Origin: Coprinus comatus
Taxonomy: Eukaryota > Basidiomycota > Agaricomycetes > Agaricales > Agaricaceae
Assembly (NCBI GenBank): GCA_034638255.1
Contig: JAWPGT010000037.1
Location: forward strand, 150,972-214,971
DNA: 64,000 nucleotides
Direction of reading: 5' to 3'
Part shown: positions 24,101-35,371 of the stretch, piece by piece
Position numbering within the stretch: position 1 is the stretch's first letter
How the letters are laid out: every line of letters starts with the position of its first letter
Notes under the pieces: generated by a model
The model's input: only the letters and a program-made list of their open reading frames with translations
The model's database searches: none
Told to the model about the DNA's origin: nothing
Translations under genes and position numbers: made by a program

Positions 24101-24923
24101 GAGTTTACATGTTGATTGAGCCATGCAAGTTATGTTTATGTTGTGTGAACCCAAGAGTGTAGATGCGTAGGAACGTAAACAGGATTTACAAAATAAATGA
24201 GCGTCTGGACATTGACTCATTTTTTCCTGTTAATGATGTGATGATTAACTTTAATGGAGATTTGGAGATTGGAAATGGGATTAGGATACGTTACGAATTT
24301 GAATTTTGAAAAACAACAACCACATTCTATACCATTTTCTTCATCTTCTCCATCTGATTCTTCAAGTTGAGAAATTTGGGCTTCGTTTTCGGATTGAGGT
24401 TCATCTGGATTCTCAAGTTTTTCCAAAACCCAATCTAATTCCCTTTCGAATTCTTGATCATAAACGACTTTTTCTTTCCCATTAAGACGTGTTGGAATCT
24501 TCTTTGGAACATACGGTGGATTGGCATTATCCAAGGCACGTATATGAAAAAAGGTAGGCGCGTAAAAGCTGTTGAAAGAAGCTAATGTAGAGCGCAAGTA
24601 AGATATTGGAATGAAGGGATAGTCTTGTTGTAGTCGATTTATAGTAAGTTGGGTATATTCTTGAGATACAGGGGTTGCCCTATCCTTGTTTAAATAATCG
24701 ATTTGAGGACGTTTGAGTTTGAGTTTCTTGAGAGGAAGAGTATCACTGTCATCGTCTGCTTTTCGTTTGCCTTTTCCCTTTGACCTTGGGTAGTCCTTGT
24801 TCTCAAAGAGTAGTTGATGAGATGCTCAAGAGAAGATGAGTCGTTTATGAGAGAAAGCAGATATTCATCGTCTACGTCTGGGATGATTTCCTTTACTTGG
24901 TGGTGGATGGGGTTAGGAAGCAT
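21188..24923 (-). CDS. RNF216/TRIAD3-like RBR E3 ubiquitin ligase with giant low-complexity tail (two apparent frameshifts)
   Basis: Four minus-strand exons (24923-24295, 24226-23705, 23645-23557, 23497-21188) encode about 1,182 residues if two indels are discounted. RING1 is CGCC, CPDAHLFCKSCL; the IBR is CPFCEWKC with CGAISCRKC; RING2 is NCPKCKKAF, GGCNKMTCPNC, CYIC, followed by GYDHF. RBR ligases pass ubiquitin through the Cys of the GGCN motif, here the first codon of exon 3. The layout matches RNF216/TRIAD3. After this come roughly 770 residues of repeats: GQGRGQ runs, NANAN runs, polyproline, a long Asp/Glu block, RGRG and RERER runs and polyglycine. Apparent indels: one base short near 24806 (before ENKDYPRSK) and two bases extra near 23585 (ATATAAAC, inside RING2). 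Either the sequence has errors or the gene is failing. Confidence 0.75.
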
Positions 24924-24964
24924 TTGGAACACAACAAGCACAAACAAACACCCTGTCTTTAACC
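24924..24964. promoter_or_regulatory. 41-bp divergent promoter between RBR ligase and BUB3
   Basis: Only 41 bases separate the two start codons, so both genes must start transcription within this A/C-rich spacer or inside each other's 5' coding region. No TATA box is visible. The arrangement implies shared or mutually exclusive control of a ubiquitin ligase and a spindle-checkpoint protein. Confidence 0.6.
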
Positions 24965-26121
24965 ATGGCTGATCAGATCCTGCCCTCCCCTCCCTTTGAT
25001 TCAATATCAAAGCTGGTCTTCTCTCCAACCAACAACGACCATCTCCTTGTCTCTTCCTGGGATACTGTATGTCCTCATCCCTTTCTCTGCCTTACTGATC
25101 TAATACTCTCCAGACTGTTCGTTTGTACGATGTTGGTCAACACACAGAACTCAAGGCCAAGTTTGACCACAGAGCAGCAGTGCTCAGTACTACATTTTCA
25201 GATGATACCCATGCATATAGTGGAGGGCTGGATACTTCAGTTCGAGAGCTAGACTTGAGCACGGAGAAGATGGTGGTACTTGGCCAACACACGATTCCAT
25301 CTCGTCAATGGTGTGGGATAAAGACCAGAAGTCGCTAATCACTGGCTCCTGGGATCGTACTCTCCGCTTCTGGGATCCGCGCTCCTCCTCTCCATCCTCC
25401 TGTCAAACCCAAGTACACAACACTCCAGAACGCATCTATCACATCGACATCGCAACAAACAATCATACTCTCGTCGTAGCTATGGCTTCTAGATTATTCC
25501 ATATCTACGATACGCGTAATATGGCTACGCCAACTCAACAAAGAGAATCTTCTCTTAGATTTATGACTAGGAGTTTGGCTTGTATGCCTGATGGTCAAGG
25601 TTATGCGACGGCTAGTACAGAAGGAAGAATTGCTGTCGAATATTTCGATCCTTCGCCTGCTGCTCAAGAAAAGAAATACGCGTTTAAATGTCACAGGCAA
25701 ACCATAGATGACGTAGATCATGTTTGGCCTGTTAATTCACTTGCTTTCCATCCCATGTACGCGTTTATTTTCCGATTTAACCCATATATTCACTCTCTTT
25801 CCCAGTTACAATACTTTCGCATCAGCAGGTTCAGATGGAACAGTCTCAATCTGGGATCATAAAGTCAAAAAACGTCTTCGTCAATATCCTAAATTCAATA
25901 ATCCGGTCTCTTCAATTGCGTTTTCATGTGATGGGTCAAAATTGGCTGTTGGCGTGTCCTATACTTGGGATGAAGGCGAAGCTGGTGTCAAGACCGCTTC
26001 TCAACCTATGATTGTCGTTAAAACTCTTGGAGATGAAGTCAAGGTGTGTTTTTTCTTTTTTCGTATGAATACATCCTGATCGTCCTTTTTTTTTTTTTAG
26101 CCTAAGGGTTGGACGGGTTGA
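24965..26121 (+). CDS. BUB3: Mitotic checkpoint WD40 protein BUB3 (one apparent 2-nt frameshift)
   Basis: Four exons (24965-25066, 25114-25756, 25806-26043, 26101-26121) encode a seven-bladed WD40 protein of about 333 residues, the normal BUB3 size. Landmarks are SSWDT/TVRLYDVGQ (blade 1), LITGSWDRTLRFWDP, YATASTEGRIAVEYFDP, FASAGSDGTVSIWDHK and the C-terminal VKTLGDEVKPKGW, all typical of BUB3. BUB3 binds GLEBS motifs of BUB1 and MAD3/BUBR1 at kinetochores and delays anaphase. Introns are 47-57 bp, GT-AG. Between GQH and SISSMVWDKD the DNA reads CACACG where the frame needs two bases fewer (about 25288-25292). Since BUB3 is usually single-copy and important, this suggests a sequence error, or that an intact copy exists elsewhere. 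The end is fixed by a 21-base last exon. Confidence 0.85.
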
Positions 26122-26539
26122 TGTCACTCTTCTTTAGATATTACACTGTATAACAACTTGGTTAATTCCAATTAACGTCAAATTTTATACCTCGACGAGT
26201 CCTGCTCACTATTTCTAACTGTAAAGAATCATAGACTATCCGAGGATGCCTGCGTCCCCTCTGCCCTTACTACAAAAACACGTCATCGTCAGTCATACAT
26301 ACCTTCCACAATGAATCTGAACGATCCCGACTCTCAGGATCTCAACTTTGAACCCTGATTTCAATCAACCCTGACTTGCCCAATCTCCTCAAAATCCCTC
26401 TCTACTCTCGTCGACTTTGGATTATTGTTGCGGCACATTTCTCTCCGCCATCACATCGATGATCGATATATGCTTTGGTTAAGCCCTAACAAAAATCTTT
26501 TTATCTCATGTGAATACTCAGTTATAATAACAAACATAT

Positions 26540-26830
26540 AGGGTGTTGTACCAACGGTGTACTTTTGGCTGGAAGTTGGGAAGAGTCGCCTTTTTGTTTT
26601 TTGTTTTTTTCTTTGTTTTTGTCCTTTTTATATCGGTTCGGAGTGTTAGAGTTTCGAAATTTCAAGTTTTCAACCTCCGCTTCACACTACCGCGTTCGGA
26701 CTAGGTGCGGACGCTCAATGTTTTATATGATCCAAGTGATGCGCAAATCAAAACCTCATCAATATTCGACATTCGACATGGCAAAGAAAGGGTACTGTAT
26801 GTAACATCATTTTCGTTTTTTTTTTTGTAC
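26540..26830 (+). pseudogene. Fragment resembling the first BUB3 blade
   Basis: The frame around 26548-26580 reads TNGVLLAGSWEE and, after about 125 bases ending in GGACTAG, continues VRTLNVLYDPSDAQIKT and FDIRHGKERVLY (26705-26804). These two pieces line up with the two sides of intron 1 of the neighbouring BUB3 gene (NNDHLLVSSWDT / TVRLYDVGQHTELKA). The remaining blades are absent. It looks like a diverged, truncated duplicate; the similarity is modest and judged by eye. Confidence 0.35.
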
Positions 26831-27560
26831 TTGATTGTGCATGCAATATGGTACGGTTGTGACGGTTATCATTGTTGTTGTCATTTTCATTTACTCATTG
26901 AAAAGTTACAAACAAGAGAAGATATTATGGTTCCGACTTCTAAAGGTTAAAAACTATAAACAAAAGGACACTGGGATTCAGGAAATATATATATATATAT
27001 AATGTGAGAAGCTCTGTATATACTCACCCCATCCCCTTCTCTCATTCTAATACTAACACTAAAACTTCCATTTTTTTAACTGGTGTTTTTTTTTTGTAAC
27101 TTGAGTTGAACTCAACATAACATGATACGACCTGCCTCGCTCTTATATTTATACTTTTCACCAATACCGACACCGAAACAATGATTATGAGGATGACCAT
27201 CGGCACTACCGCTCGAATTACGGCCAGTACGTCATATGACCCGAAAACAACATGAGCTCTGGGATCCAAGTCAGAATTGCTATTATGATCACGACCACTG
27301 GCTGCTGACGGTCTATGGATTAGCTTCTGAATCTGCATTCCTAGCTAAAGGATTAAGCGGGGAAGATGATGAGATAAATTAAGTGGGGAGAGGATGACAT
27401 AGTATTAGAGTGTGCTTGTTGTTTTTCAAGAGTTTACTTATAACGAATCTTATCTCTTCCCTTAACCTTCCCCAGCATCGACCTTACCTCTAACCATAGC
27501 CTTACATCGTGTATTTTTTTTACATTTTTCGAAAAATTTAACACAATGCCCAAATGGTCA
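26830..27560. other. Spacer; AT dinucleotide run; possible small membrane ORF on minus strand
   Basis: An AT run occupies about 26985-27002. A 98-codon minus-strand frame (27338-27042) has one hydrophobic segment (VVPMVILIIIVSVSVLV) that could span a membrane, but it has no other support. I see nothing else between the BUB3-like and RBR-like fragments. Confidence 0.3.
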
Positions 27561-27589
27561 CTCATTTTGTATTTCATGTTTGTATTCCT

Positions 27590-28253
27590 ATACAGTTTCA
27601 CTCTTAGGTTCACATAACATAAATCTAAAATGTATTTCAACGATTCAACCTCCATGCACAGTAATGATTTCGTTATCGGAATTAAGGAGAGTGTTACCAA
27701 GGGAAACACGTTTGTGGTATGAAAATTTGGTTCAACAGGAGATTGACAAAGCCAATCTTGAAGGACTGGAGGAATGTCCGTTTTCTGAATAGAAATGAAT
27801 TGCTAAGGTTAGATTTGAAGAAGAAATAGCATTAAAGTGTGGATAAGCTGAGGGTGGTGGCTATTGGGATGGTGATTCAGATGGTGATAATGACTCTAAA
27901 ATTCATGTTAGTGGTAGGAACTTTTGGGATGCCAAAACATGTGGGGTGGTTAGTTGTAGGAAATGTAAGAGGTTGAGCCATTTGCCGAAAAGTTGCCAAG
28001 AAATGGAAGTGGAGAATAGGATATAAATACGAAGTTGAGGAGGCTATGACGACATCGTTTATCAGGAATTGTCCAAACTGTAACCAGGGTAAAGAAAATG
28101 GTGTACATCTTTTTTTCTTCTTCGTAAATAGGAATGGTACTGATCAATTCAATGAGGTAGTATAGTAAAATGACTTGTCCGGGATGTGGGGCAGTTTCTT
28201 GTTATAGAATTCCAGACGGATATAAACACTTTGTGATAAGTCATATATTCAAC
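27590..28253 (+). pseudogene. Decayed partial copy of the RBR ligase gene
   Basis: Forward frames repeat parts of the ligase at 21.2-24.9 kb: SLLGSHNINLKC (compare LLGSHNINITC), SLSELRRVLPRE, YENLVQQ, GLEECPFSE, then VEEAMTTSFIRNCPNCNQ and MTCPGCGAVSCY, DGYKHF. The order IBR then RING2 is kept, but stops and frame changes intervene and the catalytic GGCN is not recoverable in frame. It lies in the opposite orientation to the parent gene and stops at the left target duplication of the large transposon, which has inserted at its 3' end. Confidence 0.7.
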
Positions 28254-28260
28254 GTTCAAG
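28254..28260. repeat. Left 7-bp target-site duplication GTTCAAG
   Basis: GTTCAAG directly precedes the left inverted repeat and is repeated exactly at 35634-35640 after the right one. It marks the insertion site of the 7,373-bp transposon. Confidence 0.9.
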
Positions 28261-28301
28261 CCCAGTGAAAAACTGATCGCGCATCATTCGGGATCATCTG
28301 A
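28261..28301. repeat. Left terminal inverted repeat (41 bp)
   Basis: Begins CCCAGTGAAAAACTG and ends CATCTGA. It matches the right end at 40 of 41 positions. Immediately inside are an 8-bp-arm hairpin, TTATCTGA-CATGA-TCAGATAA (28371-28391), and a longer imperfect fold-back at about 28497-28577 built on GTAGAATTTGGTAGAAT. Confidence 0.9.
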
Positions 28302-28873
28302 TTTGGTCGGGTTGACAGAAAATGCTGGACCATGTTAGTACATCTCAGCATTTAGAGAAAAAATAGGGCATTATCTGACATGATCAGATAATGAAAGAAG
28401 TGTGTTCTGACATGGTCGGGCACCATTTTACATTTGTCAATAGATTTATTGGGTATATTCGGGTCTCTTATAGTATGGTTGGGTAGTAGAGGATGTCAGA
28501 AAATGGTAGAATTTGGTAGAATCTATATTACAATATAATCTGGTATATTCTATCAAATTCTAGTATTCTACATTTTCTAGCATCTTCCAGCATTTTCTAG
28601 CAGTCCAAGAAGTAATACGAAAAATCTAATAAATAGCAATTTCAGTAAATATAAGGGAAAACTTAAATTATAGTAACAACATACCCGAACCTGTCAGAAT
28701 CTGACTTTTTCATGAAGCGAGAGTATCTAGAGATTTGTAGTGTTCAGATTAGGATTGTTAATATAGTCAAGGATCATAGTACTTACCAAAAAACATGAAT
28801 AAAAGTATAATCTCTGCCAAGAGTTGGTTGTCAGAGAGTTTTGAATTTAAGAACAAATGGTACTGAGTATACC

Positions 28874-31800
28874 TTAATTTTTCTTGGGTCTACCACGTGG
28901 TTTCTTTGTTGTTAGAGCAGTTGTAAGTGTCTGAGAGATCTTCAAGAAGTAATTCTAGAGAGAAAATGTCAGTTTTGAAAATAAAAGGAGAAAAATACAT
29001 ACAATTTTCGTAGCATTGTCAAGCTGAGCCCAAAATGTTGCAAACTCCCAATTCAATCCTTCAGCATGTTCCTGTACCCAGTCCCTTCCACAAAGATGTC
29101 TATATTTTCAGTTAGCAAAGTAAATAAGAATTGGTATATATATATCATTTAAAACCACATACTCAGCTGTGTTGTGGTCTACTTTTGCCCGGGGAATTGT
29201 GTACTTCTTCACCAAGACAGCCTGAGGACGAGTCCAAACCTTTCCTTCCCATTCTTGTTGTGATATGCTGAGGCCGTCTGGAAGGACTGAAGGAATGGAG
29301 TTGCACATTGGGATGGTAAGAGAAGGACGAGATTGGTTGACTACTCCAGTTGAAAGGTTTGGTGCGTTCAGAGGTGGGGTGACTGGAGTTGGGATCCTTG
29401 AGGAGGTCGTGGAGGGTTCTGGGTGACTGGACAAGGGTCTTGGATTGTTGGATGGGGGGGAAAGTGTTGTTAATTGGTTCAATGTATTGGGAGTCAGGTT
29501 CGGTTGTACTGGACTCTCCATCATCAGATTGGTTGGTGTCGGAAGTACTGTTGAATTCAGACTTGGTTGTACTGCTGAGTTCTCGATTGGACTGTTGGTT
29601 TGGAGGGAAAGTGTTGTCGATTGGTTCAACGTATTGGGAGTCAGGTTCGGTTGTACTGGACTCTCTGTCAGAGTTGAGTCTGGTGAGGTTGTTGTTTGAG
29701 TTGATGAATTGAGAGGTGTTGAATGGGATTCTGTGCTTGATAATGCCATTACCATTGCACCAATCCTCGATAAAGCAGATGATGTTGTTGCCGGGGCAGG
29801 AATACTCCATGTCAAGGGAGTTGAGGTAGTCTTCAATACATTGGAGGTAGACTGTACATGTTACGGTTTCATATTTATCATGACTAATCATTAGAACTAA
29901 TGATGGACGATAGTGTACTTTCTCTTACTCGTTTCACATAGCCTTGGACTACTGTTTCGTATAGCCTCGGACTAGTACTTTCTATGGACTTCCACTTGTC
30001 GTTTCACTCACTGTTTCAGCTGTAGATAGTTTCACTCTCCTGTCTCACATGTATCAAGCATAGCCTACAACCTGTACTCATAGTTGTATAAATACATGGA
30101 CAGCAACAGAGATTAAGCTTCAGCTTAATACTCTCTAGTTTCCTTCTACTCTATCTCGTTCCTCGCCTGTAACTTGATACCTAGAACCGGAGTCAGCTCT
30201 AACTCTTGCGCGAACGGCTTACTAGTAAGGAACACCTGTGATCTACAGTCTGAGTACTGTGGAGGTCGTCCCCTGAAAGAAGTCTCAGTCTGAGTAGACG
30301 TTCTCCTCCTACGAGCATCTTGAAGAGATCCATCGTAGCATCGTCTATACCGAAACGGAGGTATAGGCAAGATCATAACAGTACATCGGTTATTATTGTC
30401 GCATGGGGGAAAGGAGCAATCATGTTCAAGGAAATATGATATAAGCTTGTTAGCATTCCAAGTATAAGGGTCATTATCAGGGTTGCGCACCGGTTGCGCC
30501 ACAGATCCAGATGTATTGCTAGTAACTATTGGTGGGGTAGGAACACCAATTATTTGAGGGGTTGGTAGAGTACCTTGGATATTAGGAGGAAAGATAGTGG
30601 GTAGACGTATATTAGCATTCTCAAAATCATTGACAACAATGATAGGTTCTGGGCTGGGGGAAGACTATAACTTATTAGTAATATATTTAAAGTAATAGTA
30701 ATAAAAAGATATACATACGAAAAATGTTCTTGGACACTTTGATTTCTTCCTATTCTTATCACCCTTTCCCTTTCTCTTTAATCCCAAAGAAGCATCTTCA
30801 TCATCTGAGGAAATTTCAATTGTGCTTTCTGATAATTCGGCATCTGATACCTCATCAACTTCACTAATTTCAACAACATTCTTATCTATCTCCTGCCACT
30901 TTTGCTTTTTCATTTCCTTTCCCCTTTTCCTTGCTTTCTCTTTAGCCAGCTTCTTTGCATTTTTTTCCTCCTCTATATGCCTTGTGTATGTCTTGTAGTA
31001 GTTGGGATAAATCAGAGATGCAAGTTTGTCGGATTTCGAGGAGTTTTTGCACAATGCCATAAAAGGAAATTCCATTTCGAGGCGTGCATGGTAGTGGCGA
31101 CAGAAAGATATATCGTTTCGATGGTAAGATGATTGGGGAACCATTCCAATCTTCTTCAGATGTGCAGCAAGGTTGTTCCAAATGTCATAAGCACATTTGT
31201 TTAAATTTGCAACAATATAGTCAGACGAAAGAGGCATGCCATGGAGATCAGTAATATACCCATTACGTTCACAATTCCCTTGGTATTCTTTCTTATTCCA
31301 ATAGCGTACAGTAACTCCTTCATCGGATGGTGGTAAGGAGCGGGGTGCAGGCTGAAGCCATGTAAAGTTGGGAATGGGTTCAAATGTGCCGTTTATTTGG
31401 TGTATAATGCCTTTTGGTAATAAAAATGTTGCCGAGAGATTATCCATATTTGAGGTTGTATTAGTAGAGGAAGGGGAGTTGACAGTTCTATCGGCAAGTT
31501 GATTTTTGATTTCTTTAATGTAGGTCTTGATTTCAGAGAATTGAAGACACATTTCATCCCTATATAGAGTTTGAGATAAATATAAATATGATTTTATTCA
31601 ATTAAAAAAACATACCTCAACTCATTGATTAAAGTACCATTGCCAGTAGCTTGCTTATAGGCCATATTTCCGCATTCAATAAGATACTCATGGGGTGCAG
31701 TCTGAATAGCATTACGAACAATACTATGAATATCTATCTATAAAAAAAACATGAATATATGCGCACATACAAGGTACTAGATACTTTCTACTCACCTGAG

Positions 31801-31939
31801 AATGGATTTGAGGTGCATATATGTCACTTTGGCCATGAACATGTGCATTTATATCAGAGTGAGGTATGTTTGGGTGGGTTGGATGGGTTGGAGCACGAGT
31901 ATGAGATTGGATGATGCTGTTTAGAAGGGGGAAAGTCAT
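28874..31939 (-). pseudogene. Transposon accessory protein with C-terminal AT-hook, split by solo LTR
   Basis: Minus-strand exons join in frame: 31939-31796, 31737-31616, 31559-30719, 30664 to about 29163 (containing the LTR), 29099-29003, 28954-28874. The protein has a mixed alpha/beta region (TWLQPAPRSLPPSDEG, VRYWNKKEYQGNCE), a Lys/Arg-rich stretch (KKLAKEKARKRGKEMKK), an acidic Ser-rich stretch, a Ser/Thr/Pro-rich part with an internal tandem duplication (about 29460-29660), and ends KKPRGRPKKN. PRGRPKK is a classical AT-hook, so it should bind the minor groove of A+T-rich DNA, perhaps the transposon ends. The ATG at 31939 is the first in a frame open further upstream. Besides the LTR, a frame change between 29200 and 29400 needs an intron I could not place or an indel. 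Function is inferred from position and motif. Confidence 0.7.
29859..30380 (+). mobile_element. Solo LTR, 522 bp, nested in the transposon
   Basis: The element starts TGTTACGG and ends ATCATAACA, so it has the 5'-TGTTA...TAACA-3' ends of Ty1/copia-type LTRs, and is flanked by the 5-bp duplication GTACA (29854-29858 and 30381-30385). A TATAAATA box lies at 30087-30094 in forward orientation. No gag, protease, integrase or reverse transcriptase is present, so the internal region has been lost by LTR recombination. Removing the LTR and one GTACA copy rejoins the host frame exactly (DNNNRC followed by TVYLQCIEDYL). It therefore inserted after the DNA transposon. Confidence 0.88.
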
Positions 31940-32069
31940 TGGAGGCACAGCAGTTGGCAAATATAGAGGGCAAGATAGTTCTGGGCAGAGAAGATGAGAG
32001 TAGGAAAGAAAAACGTAGATGAAAGATGAACGAAACTGAAAGAAACTTGATGATTTCCTAAAATAGACA

Positions 32070-35000
32070 TTAATTGATTGACAGGGTCTGTTCTTCTTCT
32101 AACGACTCCAAAGACACCCCTAATTCCTCGAGAATAAAGAAAGCTCCATCCGATAAGGGTAAAAGAGCAACAACAGATTCAATTTCTTCAACTGGAATTG
32201 TAATAAGGTTATCTTGAGTCGGAAAAGAGCAAACCATTAATGTTTTATAAGTGTTTGAGTAGATTTCACAGTTAATTGGGCTGGCAAGTGATACCATTGC
32301 AAAGGTGGAGGTTATTGTAGGAGAGATCATATACTGATAGAAGTACAAGATCTCTCCGAATTGTGGGTTTGAATTGACATCACGATTTCGTAACTATATC
32401 CAATTTGTAAATAAATAAAATAAAATAGAATAGAATAAAACTCACTTTTACCATTCGATTAGGTCGTGCATTTGAACGAGAGCCTTCGCTCATAGCAGAG
32501 CGTGCTAACTGAGTATTGTTGAGCCGTAACCGACCTAAACGAAAGATATTGATGATTTCAGGAAGATTGTCAAAGCCAGGATTTTGTTTTCTGACTTGAA
32601 TTTCAAGTGCACTCCTCTCGAGCAAGGAAAGTGTATAAGATTTATTGTCGCGAGGTGTGAGAAGTAAAAGACCTGAGTCAAGAAGAATAGATCCCCGTGG
32701 AGGTTGTTGAGCAATATCAAGTTCAGGACATTTGATATACAAGCTGTTAACAACAGCTCGTAAAATCCCTCGTTTTGCCAAATTTGCATATGGGCTTGAA
32801 TGAAGACGGATCTCTTGCCCAAGATTCCCAATTGTTCTCTCGATCGTCCATTGTGCATAATTGCAAGGAGGTCCATATCGGAAAGTCTCAGGAACCAAAT
32901 GCCATAAAACATGCATACACTGTCGTACAAAATGCATACGAGTTGGCTTTCGTTGAACATAGAGAAGTTCAAACTCTTCGAGGAACTGAATTATCAGTTC
33001 ATGGGCTTCTTCAAGTTCAATTTTCTTTGGACTTTTCTGGAGAACGATCCGAACAGCACGAACAAGTTTGATGAAGTTAAAATAATATTTGGGAGGGAGG
33101 CCGACTTCAAGGAGAATCCCAGGGAGATAGCCGTAGACGTAGGTATTGAATTCTGTAGCCTTATAACCACTATTCAATTTTTCAGCAGGATTTCGTGGAG
33201 GTCGTTCATAAGTTGATGGTAATGAATCTCGTAGTTTTGCAATTCTTGTACCATGCATCTTCCATACTGATCCTGTGAGTACAGCCCAATCCCAAGTTGA
33301 TTTATCATCTTCCTTATCACATTTAATAGTCCCTCGCCATAAAGAAAGGAGAAGATCGGGTATGTTGAGTGAAAGAAGATGCATTACATCAATAGGAAAG
33401 CCTCCAGGTATACCGAAGGCCTGGACAGGCATCCCACTGAAGATACTGGGCTTACAAAGGCCAGTTCGCTTCCGCTCCTGTTCATAGTCGGCATTCGTTT
33501 TTGTTTTGAGAAGTGAAAGTAGATTGGTATCATAGTAGTTTTGGGAATAGTATGGGGTAAAGTGACGAAGGTTGATATCACCAGGATCGAATATTTTATT
33601 CTGTATCTTGTCAGGTAGCTTGAGGTTTGGATAGTAATGTGAACTGTTGGGTTTTAGCTGCCATGGGACTTGACATTGTCTCCTACATCCATTTGCACCA
33701 CAATGCCCTACTTCTCCACTGATATCTGCCATTCCGGGTGCATCAGCAGTCATAAAAGCAATAATTGGTCGTTTGGTAACCACGGTTTTCGTTGAGGCAT
33801 CGAAGACCTTCAAGCCTTCTTTCTGTAACGCGGAGAGGTGATGTAAACCAGGAAATAGATAAGATTCAATGTTTTTTGGTTTTTTTGGACCAGGTATAAA
33901 ACCCCCAGGTAAGACATAACGTTTCTTGTACCGAATGCGAGGATCCATGTCAAGAATTACCCAAACATAAATCCAGCAATCTGATTGCCGATATTGATAG
34001 AGCTGCGCACCATCAATCGACAACAGAAGCAGAACATCGTTATCTTGGATCTTCCCCTCTGTGCACAAACGAAGATATTCACTCCCTGAGTAAATATCCT
34101 CATATTCGTCTACCTCAACTCTCCCATCAGCCTTGGTGTACTTCCGAAATATTTCTTTTGTCTTGTCAACCCTATAACGCATACGGAGAGCACTGTTTTC
34201 TTCAGCGAAAAGTGCTTGGATTTGAGGGCCTAGAGCTATAGTAGAGAAGGTCTTGACTGGAACTTTCTTCCCGCCCATAAGTTTCGGGACATCCCAACGA
34301 CTTTCACCACACTCAGGACATATGTCCATAGTAGCAAAAGGACCAGTAAACCCCACACACGAGTTCAGACACATGTCATGTAAAAGCGTAGCAGAACCTG
34401 CTAATGTTGTTGCCTGCTTGTTGATGCGATAGAGAGAGATGAAGTCCTCTTCAGGAAAACATAGTTCTAGCCTCCGAATGACCTTAGCATATGTTTCTTG
34501 AGAGGACTCCATGGTAGCAAGGAACATGTTAAGCGCAATAAAAAGATCTCGTCGGTTCTTTATGTCGACCCTTTTGGTGAGTACTGGGTCTCGAAGTCGC
34601 TGTAGAGTATCAGGGTCCATCCCAGATTCATCCAATTGTGCATCATGTATTGCTTGGATAAAGTCGACAGAGTACTTGAGATCCTTGCGCTGTATATGAA
34701 TGTTCTTCAACTCTTCCTCGATACGACGATTGGTGTAGTCAAAGTCTACTCGAAGACCCTCAATTTCCAAGGGCGCATTGTTGGGTTCGTCCGATAAAAA
34801 CGAGGAGGGGAGCATATCCCGTAGCTCCTGAATTTCATCTGGAGTTGGTGGGGGGATGTCATTGAGCAGCGTGTTGAGGTCGCTTTGAGGATTATTAATT
34901 TCTTCTTGAGAGATGACAAGGTTTGGATCCATGGTAGGTATTTCTGGATCAAAAACGTGTATATGTGGACACGTTGTGTTATCATCTAAAGACTAGAATA

Positions 35001-35371
35001 CTATTAGAGGTTTGTTTTAACGTAGAACAAACAATACATACCATCTCCCCCTCCTCAGACTGGCTAGACTGAACCCCTTCTACCCCTTGCTGTCCTGGAA
35101 CGCCATCCCCATTGACTTCCTGCTGTCCAGTACTCCCTTCAACCACCCGTGCGTCCCTCTGAATCTCTTCCTCTTGTCCTCCTTCTAACCCTCCAATAGT
35201 CTCTGGGACCTTATTGCGACGACGATATACCTTTCTTGACCGAAAATTGTTGTCATTTTGGAGACCTTTTTCGACTTCGAGCTTGTGCTTGTACCACGTC
35301 GTTAACGCAACCTCTTTCCCATGACAGCGTTTACAGTCACAGGGCCGATAGCGTGGTGATTTCGGCGGCAT
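32070..35371 (-). CDS. Tnp2-family transposase, 1,066 aa
   Basis: Three exons (35371-35042, 34992-32446, 32393-32070) join in frame. The N-terminus has a Cys motif (CDCKRCHGKE, residues 14-23) typical of fungal transposases. Further on come a zinc-ribbon-like block, CLNSC and CPECGESRWD (about residues 330-350), and the RNase-H-like core with SIDGAQLYQ (Asp near 434) and TADAPGMADI (Asp near 526) followed by GHCGANGCRRQC. Then come GIPGGFPIDVMHLLSLNIPDLL and TIERTIGNLGQEIR, all hallmarks of the transposase family Tnp2 found throughout Agaricomycetes. It cuts and pastes DNA at the terminal repeats. The frame has no internal stop, so it may be active. The two downstream introns are small and GT-AG. 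I chose the ATG at 35371 because the Cys motif follows it directly. Confidence 0.9.

Noticed and set aside
31724..32040. Upstream continuation of the transposon accessory frame toward the transposase stop
   Set aside because: The frame is open but has no ATG; a transposase-accessory fusion cannot be argued because the transposase ends in its own stop at 32070.
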